Notes under the pieces: generated by a model
What the model saw: the letters and a program-made list of their open reading frames with translations, nothing else
Databases searched by the model: none
Told to the model about the DNA's origin: nothing
Translations under genes and position numbers: made by a program
Source of the DNA: a virus
DNA length: 40,748 nt
IMG/VR virus record: IMGVR_UViG_3300003883_000001
Location: 1-40,748 of that record
Direction: 5' to 3' (one strand)
Part shown: in pieces, positions 1-9,498 of the stretch
Layout: every line of letters starts with the position of its first letter
Numbering within the stretch: position 1 is the stretch's first letter

Positions 1-454
1 GGCTGACATGCCTACGGGTAGATATGGTAAGTGGAACGAACTACTAGAGGACTACAATAGGCGATTCGATAACGACGAACTGTCGGATATTATGGATGAA
101 CAGATTGCCGCACTAAAGGAGAACTCGGTAGACGGCGTTACTAGTGCTTTACTTATCGCTAAGTACATCAAGGAGCGCACAAGCATTGCTATGGACATTG
201 ATTTATTCCTTAGATTCTGTTCGGTGACTTATTTCACGCTAGATGAGGATTTGCTTTCCTATGACTGGGAGATAGGCACACGTAAGATCGAAAAGTTCAC
301 GAATTACGGGTTGAACGGTTTTTTTTTGAAAGAGCCTGTCAAAAAGTGGTTGCCACAAATACAATTATCTCCAGAAGATTTGGTCATTTATCAGACCAAA
401 AAGAAAGAACTACAACGAATCTTCAGAAGGCAAAGGGATGGAAAAGATACATAA
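1..454 (+). CDS. Tail assembly chaperone, G-like (3' part; gene begins at 40582 across the window ends)
   Basis: The frame is open to the left edge, so the ATG at position 8 is probably internal. The frame running off the right end (from 40582) joins it exactly: base 1 completes the GC left at 40747-40748, giving a 206-residue protein. No domain is recognised by sequence. Its place directly before the tape measure gene, with a second frame overlapping in the -1 register (to 645), is the classic arrangement of the lambda G/GT tail assembly chaperones, which coat the tape measure during tail-tube polymerisation. From about base 403 this frame looks less protein-like than the -1 frame, which suggests that the functional C-terminus is reached by frameshifting. 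Identification rests on synteny. Confidence 0.7.
   Translation, partial: ADMPTGRYGKWNELLEDYNRRFDNDELSDIMDEQIAALKENSVDGVTSALLIAKYIKERTSIAMDIDLFLRFCSVTYFTLDEDLLSYDWEIGTRKIEKFTNYGLNGFFLKEPVKKWLPQIQLSPEDLVIYQTKKKELQRIFRRQRDGKDT
319..403 (+). promoter_or_regulatory. Candidate -1 ribosomal frameshift sites
   Basis: Three slippery heptamers lie in the correct register within the overlap of the chaperone frame (stop 452-454) and the -1 frame (stop 643-645). They are a T9 run at 319-327 (T TTT TTT or T TTT TTG), C AAA AAG at 340-346 and C AAA AAG at 397-403. The last is favoured: upstream of it the zero frame reads like a protein, and downstream the -1 frame does. Slippage there would give a 270-residue GT-like fusion (190 + 80 residues). 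Confidence 0.55.
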
Positions 455-645
455 GAAACTATTACAGAAGGTCTTCAAACGAAGCTGAGTTCTTCCTTAA
501 ATTGTGTAATTTTAACCTCCAAGACGCGTACTTCTTACGATCACTGGGGGTTTACGAGTTTTATAACCATTACGAAGCCATGAGCCAAGAAACCAAAAGA
601 AAGATGGAAAAGAGCAAAGAACATGGCAGTAGAAATAGAGTATAA
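403..645 (+). CDS. Tail assembly chaperone T-like extension (frameshift product)
   Basis: This is the second half of the chaperone pair, read in the -1 frame relative to the upstream gene. A GTG at 346 could start the frame on its own, but the stretch 346-402 looks like a shadow of the upstream protein. The part after base 403 is rich in Tyr, Phe and Arg, as expected of a folded domain. I infer expression as a fusion by -1 frameshifting. Its end overlaps the tape measure start at 623 by 23 bases, so the genes are translationally linked. In lambda the T domain binds the tail-tube protein. Independent translation from 346 is the alternative. Confidence 0.55.
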   Translation, partial: ERTTTNLQKAKGWKRYIRNYYRRSSNEAEFFLKLCNFNLQDAYFLRSLGVYEFYNHYEAMSQETKRKMEKSKEHGSRNRV

Positions 646-2695
646 AGTAGACTACTCAGAGGTAGACGCGGCCGATGAGAGCATTAATCAATTAAAGTCC
701 GACACTGAAGAGGCTCAGGAGTCGACTTCTTTGTTTGGTGGTGCTACCGAGGCGTTAGGAGCGCAATTAAGCGGTCTCACAGATCGTTTCGGCGTTCTAG
801 GTGGTAGTATATCCTCATTCTCTTCCCAGTCCGTAGGAGCTATTAAAGGCGTAAAGGGACTAACCACAGGATTTAAGGCGTTAGACCTTATTCTAAAGGC
901 CTCAGTAATTGGGTTGATAGTTGCGGCAATCGTAACACTTGGAGTCAATCTTACCAAAACCGCAAAAGGTGCTGATTTCTTACGTAAGGCAATGGCAACA
1001 CTTGAGGGTGTGTTTAACGGCGTTGTAGACGTGCTTGTAAACCTCGATAAGATATTTAGCCGTAACATAATCGACGTATTTGATAAGAATATCAAGCAAG
1101 CCCAGCAATTAGCTAAGTTACAGAGAGGTGTAGCAGAGGCGAATAGACTATTAAGCATTGAATTAGCTAGAACTAGCATTGAGTTTGAGAAATTCAGCCA
1201 AATAGCGGATGATGCCACCCTATCACTCAGAGAACAGCAAGCAGCGGCTCAAGAAGCGGCCAAACTAGAACTCGCAGCGGCTCAGGATAGAAGGACAATA
1301 GCTTTAAACAACCTGAATATAATTAAGGCAGAAGTTGCGGCTACTAAATCACGTAATGAGGTAATATCCCAAGACACTAAGGACTCACTCGCTGAAGCTC
1401 AGATCGCTTACGATGAAGCGGCGGCTGAAATAGAGCTTTCACAGCTTAGAAACGCTCAGAGAATACGCCAGATTGATCAGGACACATTTGAACAGCGATT
1501 AGACTTCTTGATTGACTTCACTGACAACCAGAAAGCTGTTAATGAAAGGTTAATAGCTGACGAAACTATTGCTTTAGAGGAGAGAGAGCGACTATTAGCC
1601 CAAACGGTGATATTCACGGATAAAGCATTTGAGGATGCGTTTAAGGCGTTCGAGAAACAAGCGGGTCAAAGGCTCGATGTAAATATGTTGTTACAGGAGA
1701 GTGACGCAGATGTCGTTTCGAACTACCTAAGAGGCACGCAATTGTCCGAAATAGAGACTACTAGGTTCTTAGAGTTCATCAGGGAGCGTAGAACGTTTAC
1801 ACAGGACTTGGCCGAGCTTGAGAAAGACTTAGCTACAGAGAAGGAGGAAGATGAGTTGGCTAGAATGGAGCGTAGAAAGGAACGTGAGGCACGTGATTAT
1901 GAGGCTAGGGTAGAATTAGCCATCCTTAGACAAGACGATGAGATAAAGCAGGAAATAGCCAGAAGGAATTTATTACTTGCAGAGGTCGATTTAACCGAGT
2001 CAGAAAGACGGTTAATTATCGAGCAAAGTGAGACGAATATCACTGAGATAAAGAAAGCTGAAGAGGAGAAAAGGGTTAATCTTCAGCGAGAAGCCTTGCG
2101 GGTGGAGAATCAGAACCTACAACAGGTCGGTCAAATACTTAGCGGTTTCGGTGAAGCTGGCTTAGTCGCTCAGAAGGCTATCGCTTTTAGACAGGCCACG
2201 ATAAACACTTACCAAGGTGCTACTTTGGCATTAGCGAACATACCACCACCGTTCGGTTTTGCTGTTGCGGCCGCAGTTGTAGCGGCGGGACTATCAAACG
2301 TTGCACAAATAGCCAGCTCTGACACCGGAATACCGCCTGTAAACGTGCCTAACTTCCAGCCAGCACCAGCAGAGTTCAATAAAGGGGTTATTAATCTAGG
2401 TGGAGCAGATGGGATAGATAATATACCCGCTATGCTTACGCGTGGAGAAAGTGTAATGACTCAATCAGAGACAAGGGATTTCTACCCAACCCTAATGGCG
2501 ATTAGAAAGAGTGCTGTTGATCCTGATTTACTCAACGCTATTGCTGTTGGTAATACTCCAGAAGTCATAGACGCTTCAAAGGTTATCGAGGTGCCAACAC
2601 AACATTTTTCAATGGATGAAAACGGGTTCTCCCAGAAAGTTTACCATAATGGTAACCGAATTAGTCGTAAGCAAAACCGATTTAGCTGGAAATAA
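623..2695 (+). CDS. Tape measure protein
   Basis: This 690-residue protein sets tail length and is thought to help deliver DNA through the host envelope. It has the typical layout. An N-terminal part carries a membrane-like hydrophobic segment at about 91-109. A long charged, Ala/Glu/Arg-rich, coiled-coil-prone centre spans about 130-500. A second hydrophobic stretch lies at about 540-565. Near residues 592-612 the Gly-rich GGADGIDNIPAMLTRGE motif resembles the conserved C-terminal end of many tape measure proteins. At about 0.15 nm per residue the tail would be roughly 100 nm. The stop overlaps the next start by one base (TAATG). The ATG at 623 is the first in frame and overlaps the chaperone extension. 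Confidence 0.9.
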   Translation: MAVEIEYKVDYSEVDAADESINQLKSDTEEAQESTSLFGGATEALGAQLSGLTDRFGVLGGSISSFSSQSVGAIKGVKGLTTGFKALDLILKASVIGLIVAAIVTLGVNLTKTAKGADFLRKAMATLEGVFNGVVDVLVNLDKIFSRNIIDVFDKNIKQAQQLAKLQRGVAEANRLLSIELARTSIEFEKFSQIADDATLSLREQQAAAQEAAKLELAAAQDRRTIALNNLNIIKAEVAATKSRNEVISQDTKDSLAEAQIAYDEAAAEIELSQLRNAQRIRQIDQDTFEQRLDFLIDFTDNQKAVNERLIADETIALEERERLLAQTVIFTDKAFEDAFKAFEKQAGQRLDVNMLLQESDADVVSNYLRGTQLSEIETTRFLEFIRERRTFTQDLAELEKDLATEKEEDELARMERRKEREARDYEARVELAILRQDDEIKQEIARRNLLLAEVDLTESERRLIIEQSETNITEIKKAEEEKRVNLQREALRVENQNLQQVGQILSGFGEAGLVAQKAIAFRQATINTYQGATLALANIPPPFGFAVAAAVVAAGLSNVAQIASSDTGIPPVNVPNFQPAPAEFNKGVINLGGADGIDNIPAMLTRGESVMTQSETRDFYPTLMAIRKSAVDPDLLNAIAVGNTPEVIDASKVIEVPTQHFSMDENGFSQKVYHNGNRISRKQNRFSWK

Positions 2696-4965
2696 TGGTT
2701 CAATATAGATTCACATTAACTTACAACGCTGTAGACACCATTTTAACGCCTGAAGAAGAGCCTAAAAACTTCTCCAGTATACAAAGTGTCATTAAAAGAG
2801 ATTTTGCCACACACGGCACTTTCTATCAGTTTACGGATGGAGCATTACGTTTAGAGTTCCCCGGAACTGGTAAGACGGTTCTAAAGGATGCGTTCGATGC
2901 TGATGGCGTGGACGCTGTGGTTACGCTATTGGTTGAAAGAAGAGCTAGTGAATACGATTCTTACGTATCTGTATTCGAGGGTCAAGCTAATTTCATTGAT
3001 TATGAGATAAATCAAGACTACTTCGTTATAGATTTTGAGGAGATTAGCCTTCAAACCAAGATAATGGCTAGAAAGGAAGTGGAATACTCAACGGAAAAGA
3101 CCACTGACTTGGAAGGTAACGCTATTGCTCCTGATTATTCAAGCTTCAATTACAATTCACTGTCGTTCTATGAGCGATCAAGCTTACAGGCATTCTTTCC
3201 GGCTGGAGGTATTCAACTTATAACTATTCAGGAAGGCGCTCCAGTAACATTCCTAAATGACGGTGAAACAAATGGGTTTGAATCGGTATTAGATGAAATT
3301 ACTTTTATTGATGGTGATAAGGCTAACATAGAAGCATCTTATTCCTCTTCTTATTCAGTAGATATTGAGACGTTTAATGACGGCACCACTTCAGTGGATG
3401 GTTGGAGTACAGGCGCAGGATTTGAGTTCAAGGCAGATAAGGGCGTTAGAGAGTATTCGGTGGATGTTGATTTCACTATTGAGGGTGCTTTACGAGTGGG
3501 TGCGGCTTCAGGGTCTATATTCTTCACGACATTCGTTTATGACGTGATCAGGGGTAATGAGGTATTGGTAGAGGTGGATATCCAGACGGTTGGTTTAACA
3601 GGATCGGGCCAAGATTTCTCGTTTACTAAAAGCTTAGATATAAGCAAGACCACTAAAAGAATATACTTAGGTATTGGAACGACTGTTTCAACCGGATCAG
3701 ATGATGTTGCTGTGAATATCCTTGATGGTATCACAATAGAGACATCATGGAGAAGCCAATATCAAGATACCCTAGTCAATGGTAACCTTATCCATGAGGC
3801 TTTAGATCATAACTTACAATACATCACCGGAGAAGCTAATTTACTTCATTCTGATTTCTTTGGTAGAACCGGATTAGGGTATGATGTTGATGGATGTGGT
3901 GGGTTCTTCATGGAGACTAACGGTAATAACATTCGAGCTAACAGGAAAGGAATTATCGGGAGCTTAAAGAAGCGATTAGATTCACTTAACGCCATATTTA
4001 ATATCGGTCACGGGATACAATTCGACGATTACGACAAGTCAGCTTATCGATACAGGGTTGAGCAGGCTGAATACTTCTACCAAGACGCTGAATTAGCCTC
4101 ATTTGATAACATAGAAAAGCAGTCTTATAGTGAAAGTTACTTTAAAGACATGGCTTTTAACCAAGTATTGGTCGGATTCAGTGAGTTTGCTAAAGAGGAC
4201 GAATTACCGGGTAGTAAATTGGACTTCTTAACGGAGGGTAGCTGGTCTTTACCTATCGACGCATTGGTTCAGGGTGATGATGGTAATAGTTCATCGAGTA
4301 TTTACCGTATAGTTTCCGATTATATCGCATCGCCATACCTATGGGAGCGCACAAGAAGGGTACAGTTCTCCGAAGAGCCTACGAAAACAACCAAATATGA
4401 CGATGATTTATTTATCGTCCAGTTAGAGGACGCTTACCCCAACTTTAAACAGTTGGATGACGATAGTATAATTGTAAGTAATTCGGGCAATTTCGGAGAT
4501 CAGCCTAATTATGTCAGAGAAAGCTATTTTAATTTCTTAATTAGACCTATTTACAACCTAATAAATCACGGATTCTTGATAGCTCCTGCATTGTTTGGTA
4601 AGCTAGGCAGTTCACTTGTGAGGAATAGTAATTACAAAGTGAATGACTCATTTACTTACAGAAGAAATTTTCTTTCGTGCTTAGGTAGATCAGGTGATTT
4701 TGATGTTGATGGGGATATCCAGAAGTTTGAATTGGAAAACGGACTGCAATTATTTGATCCTGTTTTGATTAAATTTAAGGCATCAATGGATCGAGAGCAA
4801 GCTCAGGAGATCAAACTAGGACATCAGAACGGGTTAAGCGAAAAGAATTACGGATACATCAGCGTTACCGATCCAGATGGCAATACAAAGCAAGGATGGG
4901 TAATGGAATTGAAGTATAACCCGGTTGATCAGATAGGGGACTTTCAACTTTTGAAAAAGGCATAA
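2695..4965 (+). CDS. Tail tip / distal tail structural protein
   Basis: A 756-residue beta-rich protein directly after the tape measure, where siphophages encode the distal tail (Dit) and tail-associated (Tal) proteins. The first 130 or so residues alternate hydrophobic and polar residues and look like a Dit-type sandwich. The middle is acidic and rich in Tyr, Phe and Asp, and no enzymatic motif is visible. It starts with an ATG that overlaps the tape measure stop, and the next gene begins two bases after its end, so it sits inside the late operon. The role is assigned from position and composition. A receptor-binding or baseplate hub role is possible. Confidence 0.6.
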   Translation: MVQYRFTLTYNAVDTILTPEEEPKNFSSIQSVIKRDFATHGTFYQFTDGALRLEFPGTGKTVLKDAFDADGVDAVVTLLVERRASEYDSYVSVFEGQANFIDYEINQDYFVIDFEEISLQTKIMARKEVEYSTEKTTDLEGNAIAPDYSSFNYNSLSFYERSSLQAFFPAGGIQLITIQEGAPVTFLNDGETNGFESVLDEITFIDGDKANIEASYSSSYSVDIETFNDGTTSVDGWSTGAGFEFKADKGVREYSVDVDFTIEGALRVGAASGSIFFTTFVYDVIRGNEVLVEVDIQTVGLTGSGQDFSFTKSLDISKTTKRIYLGIGTTVSTGSDDVAVNILDGITIETSWRSQYQDTLVNGNLIHEALDHNLQYITGEANLLHSDFFGRTGLGYDVDGCGGFFMETNGNNIRANRKGIIGSLKKRLDSLNAIFNIGHGIQFDDYDKSAYRYRVEQAEYFYQDAELASFDNIEKQSYSESYFKDMAFNQVLVGFSEFAKEDELPGSKLDFLTEGSWSLPIDALVQGDDGNSSSSIYRIVSDYIASPYLWERTRRVQFSEEPTKTTKYDDDLFIVQLEDAYPNFKQLDDDSIIVSNSGNFGDQPNYVRESYFNFLIRPIYNLINHGFLIAPALFGKLGSSLVRNSNYKVNDSFTYRRNFLSCLGRSGDFDVDGDIQKFELENGLQLFDPVLIKFKASMDREQAQEIKLGHQNGLSEKNYGYISVTDPDGNTKQGWVMELKYNPVDQIGDFQLLKKA

Positions 4966-4966
4966 T

Positions 4967-6601
4967 ATGGCAATTACCAGCACACTAGCAAATAGAAATA
5001 ACTTTATCAGATGGAATAAAGTGAGCGGCCTTTATAGTGAGTCTCTCTTACCATCAATTAAAGTACCACCCCCTGTAGCTTCTAATGCATTCGATATATC
5101 TCAGCTATCTATAGAATCGAGTTTCTCATTTGGTGAGACAACTAAGAACGGGTTATTTATCAAACCTGATGGCACTAAGCTTTACGCCTTAATGGTTACG
5201 GGCGATTTGGTTAAGGAATACGACTTTGGAACACCCTTTGATGCTTCAACGCTCTCCTTTAATCAATCTTACGACCCAACAAGTGAGGATACTGACTTTT
5301 ATGGTATTTCATTTAGTTCAGATGGCACTAGAATGTATTTGGGGGGTAATGACAATAACGAGATATTTCAGTATTCATTAAGTACCGCATGGGATATAAG
5401 TACTGCCTCTTATAGTTCTTTTTCATACTTTATGGGAGCTGAACAATTGTCCGTAAGAGATATTTACATATCTGATGACGGGTCAAAGGCCTTTGTTTGT
5501 GGAGCTTCACCATCGGACACTATTTCAGAGTATGATTTCGGCACTAATTTCAATATTAGCACACTATCACACGTTCAAGATGCTTCTATTAATGGAAATG
5601 AACAAATAAGATTTGATTCAACAGGCACTAAACTGATCACCAGTAATAGTTTTCCATCAGGATTTAGCTACTATGATGTTTTAGTGCCGTTTGATGTGTC
5701 TTCTTTATCGTTAAACCAAACAAACTCATCCTTTAATAGTCAAGGGGTGTATTTCTTAGACGATGGGTTCACCTTTTTCACTAATCAAGGGTCTATTATT
5801 AGGAAAAGGGTTATACCAAACGACTCTATTCGACCTAAATACGGTAATGAATCACAATACGATGATATAGATTCTGTCGTGGTAAACTTCTTTAAGAATG
5901 ATGAGATTTCCTTTTACGCCAATCTCGACTCGTTAGAAGACAATGCCAACTTCTCTAGCTGGAGACTTGATTTAGTAGACGCTGAAACATTCAGTACGCT
6001 ATACTACGGAATAGGCACGCTAACCAAGGATATAATTAGCGGATCAGACTATAGATTTTATTTAGACTCTCTATCGATCCCTACAACTTGGGAAAGTGGT
6101 TGCTATCGCATGGTGATTGTTGATGAGTCCAACCAATCTGTACTGTACATAAGTAACCCGTTTAAATACAGCAGTCAATTAGCTCCATACACTGAAGCTA
6201 TTAGGTTTAGAAATAACGTGAATATCCTTAATTTTAACTACGAAACTTTAACATCATTTAAAAATGAGTTTCGAATCAGAGTAGTAAAGAGACAGGGGTC
6301 CCCAGTGGCCAATAGGATTGGATATGACTTAATAAATGGTAACTTCAATCCGGTAAGGACTACAACGGGAATAAAGCTTAAATTTGTAACTGATTTTTAC
6401 TCATTATTAGATCATGAAGCTTGGAATAGTGCGATAATTCAGGACTTGGAGATTTATAATGATGAAACAGGGACTTGGGAAAGCTTTACATTACCAGATG
6501 GAGGGGTTATTGAGATTGAATATGAAAAGAACTACCCATTAGGAACGGGTCAAGTGACCTTAGAGCAGGATAACACGTATAACAGTAATAAAAATGTCTG
6601 A
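4967..6601 (+). CDS. Tail protein with beta-propeller-like repeats
   Basis: A 544-residue protein. Residues about 40-280 contain five or six degenerate repeats of about 45 residues in which a segment such as FIKPDGTKLY, FSSDGTRMYL, ISDDGSKAFV or FDSTGTKL is followed by a variable stretch and a hydrophobic strand. This D-G-T/S-K/R pattern is typical of NHL/YncE-like beta-propellers. The C-terminal half (about 285-544) is a separate beta-rich region that may attach the protein to the tail. The gene lies after the tail-tip gene and overlaps the portal start by eight bases. A propeller at the tail tip would suit host-surface or glycan binding, which is inferred. No catalytic residues were recognised. 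Confidence 0.6.
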   Translation: MAITSTLANRNNFIRWNKVSGLYSESLLPSIKVPPPVASNAFDISQLSIESSFSFGETTKNGLFIKPDGTKLYALMVTGDLVKEYDFGTPFDASTLSFNQSYDPTSEDTDFYGISFSSDGTRMYLGGNDNNEIFQYSLSTAWDISTASYSSFSYFMGAEQLSVRDIYISDDGSKAFVCGASPSDTISEYDFGTNFNISTLSHVQDASINGNEQIRFDSTGTKLITSNSFPSGFSYYDVLVPFDVSSLSLNQTNSSFNSQGVYFLDDGFTFFTNQGSIIRKRVIPNDSIRPKYGNESQYDDIDSVVVNFFKNDEISFYANLDSLEDNANFSSWRLDLVDAETFSTLYYGIGTLTKDIISGSDYRFYLDSLSIPTTWESGCYRMVIVDESNQSVLYISNPFKYSSQLAPYTEAIRFRNNVNILNFNYETLTSFKNEFRIRVVKRQGSPVANRIGYDLINGNFNPVRTTTGIKLKFVTDFYSLLDHEAWNSAIIQDLEIYNDETGTWESFTLPDGGVIEIEYEKNYPLGTGQVTLEQDNTYNSNKNV

Positions 6602-8567
6602 TTCAAAGAGCTTCGAGCAGAAATTAGCACAACTTGTCGGTGATGAGAAGCACAGACATGCCAATTATAGAACGGTTGCAGATCACGCACACGATTTATC
6701 TGTGCATTTCTACGGTAAAAAGCCTGTAAAGCTTCTGGAAGAGCACAGACCTAATGAACAGGAGGAAATAAAGGACTACAGACTGAAGATTTGGAAGCCA
6801 ATAACTAAGTCTTTAGCAGATAAGGTGATTAATACAGTCAATAAAATCCTTAATCCACGCTATTTCTCCGTTAAGTTCCCTGAAAAATTCCCTTCTCAAC
6901 TTGTGGATGAGCAATATCAGCTTCCTACATACCTAGCTAATTACCCAGTGTACGGGACTATATGGAATTGGCTTAAAGAAACCTTCCTCAGAAAGGATTT
7001 TGCAGACCCTAACGCGCTTGTTTGTATACTTCCTAAATACATCGATGTAGAGGAGACTGAGCAATTCAAACCTATAGCTAAAATTTATAGCTCTGAGAAT
7101 GTTATAGATTTTTCTTATGGGGAATACTACATTATTCAACTACCTGAAGATGACAAAAAAGGTGAGATTATCTACCTAGACGGTAATTTCTACAATAAAT
7201 ACTACTACTCTGGAACCGAGGTTAAGCTAGTCATGTCTTATGAGCATGGATTCGGTGAGCCTCCTGCATTTTTCTGCGGTGGCCAAGTAGCAAACAATAG
7301 AAAAGGATATTTCTACGAATCATTTGTGGCTGGTGTTCAAGCTCACTGGGATAAGGTTGTCGAGATGACTTCAGATAAAGACGGATCAATCGTTAATCAC
7401 CTTTATCCAGAGCGTTACGAGTGGCAAACAGAGTGTGACCACTGCGATGGTAGCGGACACACCGAAGTAACGCACGACGAGGTAGGTGTTCCATTGCCTG
7501 AAGGTAAAGCGCATAGGGTTAAATGTCATCATTGTGAAGGAACGGGAAAGGTAACAGCTAGAGGTCCTTACGGAGCGTACGTAATAAGCGCTAACGCACT
7601 AAATCCAGACTCACCAATTCCAACCCCTCCAGTTGAGTACATAACAAAAGACTTAGAGCCGGTAACCAAGTTATCTGAAGAAATCACAGCCGAAAAAGAA
7701 GCGGGATTCTCAGCCATTAACATGGAAATACTAAACCGTGTTGGCGAGAATCAATCAGGCGTAGCAAAGGTTATTGACAGACAAGACCTAGACGCATTCT
7801 TACTGAGAATAAGCGGTCATATATTTGATTACGTTCTTCCTGAGCTGATGAAATTTACTTCTTACTGGCTGTATTCTTCGGTAATGGATACCGATAAGAT
7901 TGATGCCTACTTGGGAGAGATTAAAGTTTCAAAACCTGTTGAGTTCAATGTACTTTCAATCGATAATCTAGTGGAGGAGTACAATAGAGCTAAGGAGGTA
8001 GGGGCTAACGCTAATTACTTGAAGAATATTGAGTCTGAAATTATCAATATTAAGTACGCTAGAAACGAGGAAGAGCGTAAAAAGAATATGCTTATTGTTC
8101 AACTCCAGCCATTCCCGGATAAAACTGTAGATGATCTAATGACAGCTAAGTCTATCGGCGCTGTAAGGGAAAAAGATGTGATTTTAAATCAGAATATTGA
8201 TATGATAGTTGATAAGGCTATTGTTGAGGATGATAAATTCCTAGAGAAAACACAAGACGAGCAGTTGGATAAATTGTACGAAATAATCGAAAGGGATTAC
8301 CTAGAAACAGATATATCATTAATACCTACGGATGGTGATATGCCTTTAATACCGGGAGATACACTGGATGGTTCGGAAATACCTCAAGATGTTGACGCTG
8401 AAGCTGAGGCAAAAGCCAGATTGAAGGGTTCTGTCGGAGGAGTTCAGGGTATACTAGAGATACAAAAGTCTGTTCAGGAAGGTATAGCATCTAAAAACTC
8501 CGCGATAGCTGTACTAGAGGAGATATACGGATTTGATAAGACTGTAGCTAATAAGCTCCTTGGCTAA
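6594..8567 (+). CDS. Portal protein with a zinc-knuckle-like insertion
   Basis: A 657-residue protein assigned as the portal (the dodecameric DNA entry ring). Support comes from its size, its position just before a minor head protein, scaffold and capsid gene, and a C-terminal region around GGVQGILEIQKSV that I associate with Bacteroidota phage portals. Residues 281-314 carry two DnaJ-type CxxCxGxG elements (CDHCDGSG at 281-288, CHHCEGTG at 311-318), so four cysteines could bind one zinc. The helical, acidic region after about 460 would form the stem, wing and crown. The start overlaps the upstream gene and the end overlaps the next start (TTG at 8560). Confidence 0.8.
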   Translation: MSDSKSFEQKLAQLVGDEKHRHANYRTVADHAHDLSVHFYGKKPVKLLEEHRPNEQEEIKDYRLKIWKPITKSLADKVINTVNKILNPRYFSVKFPEKFPSQLVDEQYQLPTYLANYPVYGTIWNWLKETFLRKDFADPNALVCILPKYIDVEETEQFKPIAKIYSSENVIDFSYGEYYIIQLPEDDKKGEIIYLDGNFYNKYYYSGTEVKLVMSYEHGFGEPPAFFCGGQVANNRKGYFYESFVAGVQAHWDKVVEMTSDKDGSIVNHLYPERYEWQTECDHCDGSGHTEVTHDEVGVPLPEGKAHRVKCHHCEGTGKVTARGPYGAYVISANALNPDSPIPTPPVEYITKDLEPVTKLSEEITAEKEAGFSAINMEILNRVGENQSGVAKVIDRQDLDAFLLRISGHIFDYVLPELMKFTSYWLYSSVMDTDKIDAYLGEIKVSKPVEFNVLSIDNLVEEYNRAKEVGANANYLKNIESEIINIKYARNEEERKKNMLIVQLQPFPDKTVDDLMTAKSIGAVREKDVILNQNIDMIVDKAIVEDDKFLEKTQDEQLDKLYEIIERDYLETDISLIPTDGDMPLIPGDTLDGSEIPQDVDAEAEAKARLKGSVGGVQGILEIQKSVQEGIASKNSAIAVLEEIYGFDKTVANKLLG

Positions 8568-9459
8568 GGAAACGGACCATATAAACAAGAACGTCGAAAT
8601 TGTAGAGGGATCGGTAAACACGTTCTCTCAAGGCGTTGAGTCCACTCAGGTGGCTATATTACGCCGCGTCAACTCATCATTACGAAAACTAGAGGTTAGA
8701 AACGGTAAGGTTTTACCATCAAGGGAGAACCTAAAAATACTTAGAGGGTTAAATGAAGACTTAGCTAAGATCATCGTTAATCCGGCGTACAAAAAGAAGG
8801 TAAAAAGATACCTCAGAGCGTTTGATAAGCTCAAGAGACACAATAATTCATACTTTAATTCAACCCTTTCTAATTTCAACGCTAATAAACAGGTCTTTAC
8901 AACCATATTTAACGCTAGTCTTGAGGCTACCCAGAACTCATTGTTACAAGCTGGTATAAATCAATCCGTTATTACTCCCGTCTCCGACATAATCAGACAA
9001 GGCATAACATCTGGAATGTTTATTAACGACATGGAGGACGCTTTAAGAGTGGAAATAGTAGGCGATCCAACTGGAACCATAACCGGGAACCCTAGACAAG
9101 GACGGTTATTGCGCTACACAGGCCAAATAACACGGGATAGCCTCAATCAATTCAGTAGAAACTATGTGACATCGGTTAGTGAAGAGTATCGAATGGAGTG
9201 GTTTTTCTATGATGGCTCAATCATCCAAGACACCAGGGACTATTGTAAGCGAAGGGCTGGTAAATACTTCCATAGAAAAGAGGTTGAAAGAAGTGCAACA
9301 GATGAATGGGCTGGTAAAATACCCGGAACAAATAGGAGTACGATATTCACTTACTGCGGTGGATTTAATTGTCGCCATGAATACTTACCTGTTCTCATAG
9401 ATGTGGTCCCCCAGTCAGTGGTTAGGCGAAACCTAAAAAACGGTAATTACGAGGTATAA
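8560..9459 (+). CDS. Minor head protein, SPP1 gp7 / Mu gpF type
   Basis: A 299-residue head morphogenesis protein. The C-terminal part has the family signature: DTRDYCKRRAGKYF at about 222-235, a W-x-GK-x-PGTN stretch, then YCGGFNCRHEYLP at about 264-276. This is equivalent to the D-R-x-x-C ... NCRC pattern of Mu gpF-like proteins. These proteins join the procapsid at the portal vertex and in some phages travel with the DNA. The start is a TTG at 8560 inside the last codons of the portal gene. No in-frame ATG occurs until well into the protein, so TTG is the best choice, though an unusual one. The N-terminal 150 residues are helical and basic. Confidence 0.8.
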   Translation: MAKETDHINKNVEIVEGSVNTFSQGVESTQVAILRRVNSSLRKLEVRNGKVLPSRENLKILRGLNEDLAKIIVNPAYKKKVKRYLRAFDKLKRHNNSYFNSTLSNFNANKQVFTTIFNASLEATQNSLLQAGINQSVITPVSDIIRQGITSGMFINDMEDALRVEIVGDPTGTITGNPRQGRLLRYTGQITRDSLNQFSRNYVTSVSEEYRMEWFFYDGSIIQDTRDYCKRRAGKYFHRKEVERSATDEWAGKIPGTNRSTIFTYCGGFNCRHEYLPVLIDVVPQSVVRRNLKNGNYEV

Positions 9460-9487
9460 GTATTTTTTATTAAATTTGGATATTAAT

Positions 9488-9495
9488 TAAATTTA
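9488..9495 (+). promoter_or_regulatory. Putative -7 element before the 9499 gene
   Basis: TAAATTTA lies three bases before the ATG at 9499. A perfect Bacteroidota-type TAnnTTTG (TAAATTTG) lies further upstream at 9471-9478. Neither has a clear TTTG -33 partner. The 39-base gap after the minor head gene is one of few in the structural operon, so an internal promoter is plausible. Confidence 0.4.
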
Positions 9496-9498
9496 CTT

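Noticed and set aside
319-327. Sequencing error in the T9 run as explanation for the split chaperone gene
   Set aside because: It cannot be excluded, but the frame switch fits better near 403, and a -1 overlap in this position is expected for G/GT chaperones.
715-1218. 167-codon open frame on the - strand within the tape measure gene
   Set aside because: It is antisense to a strongly coding gene, has no promoter or neighbours on that strand, and its composition follows from the codon bias of the real gene.
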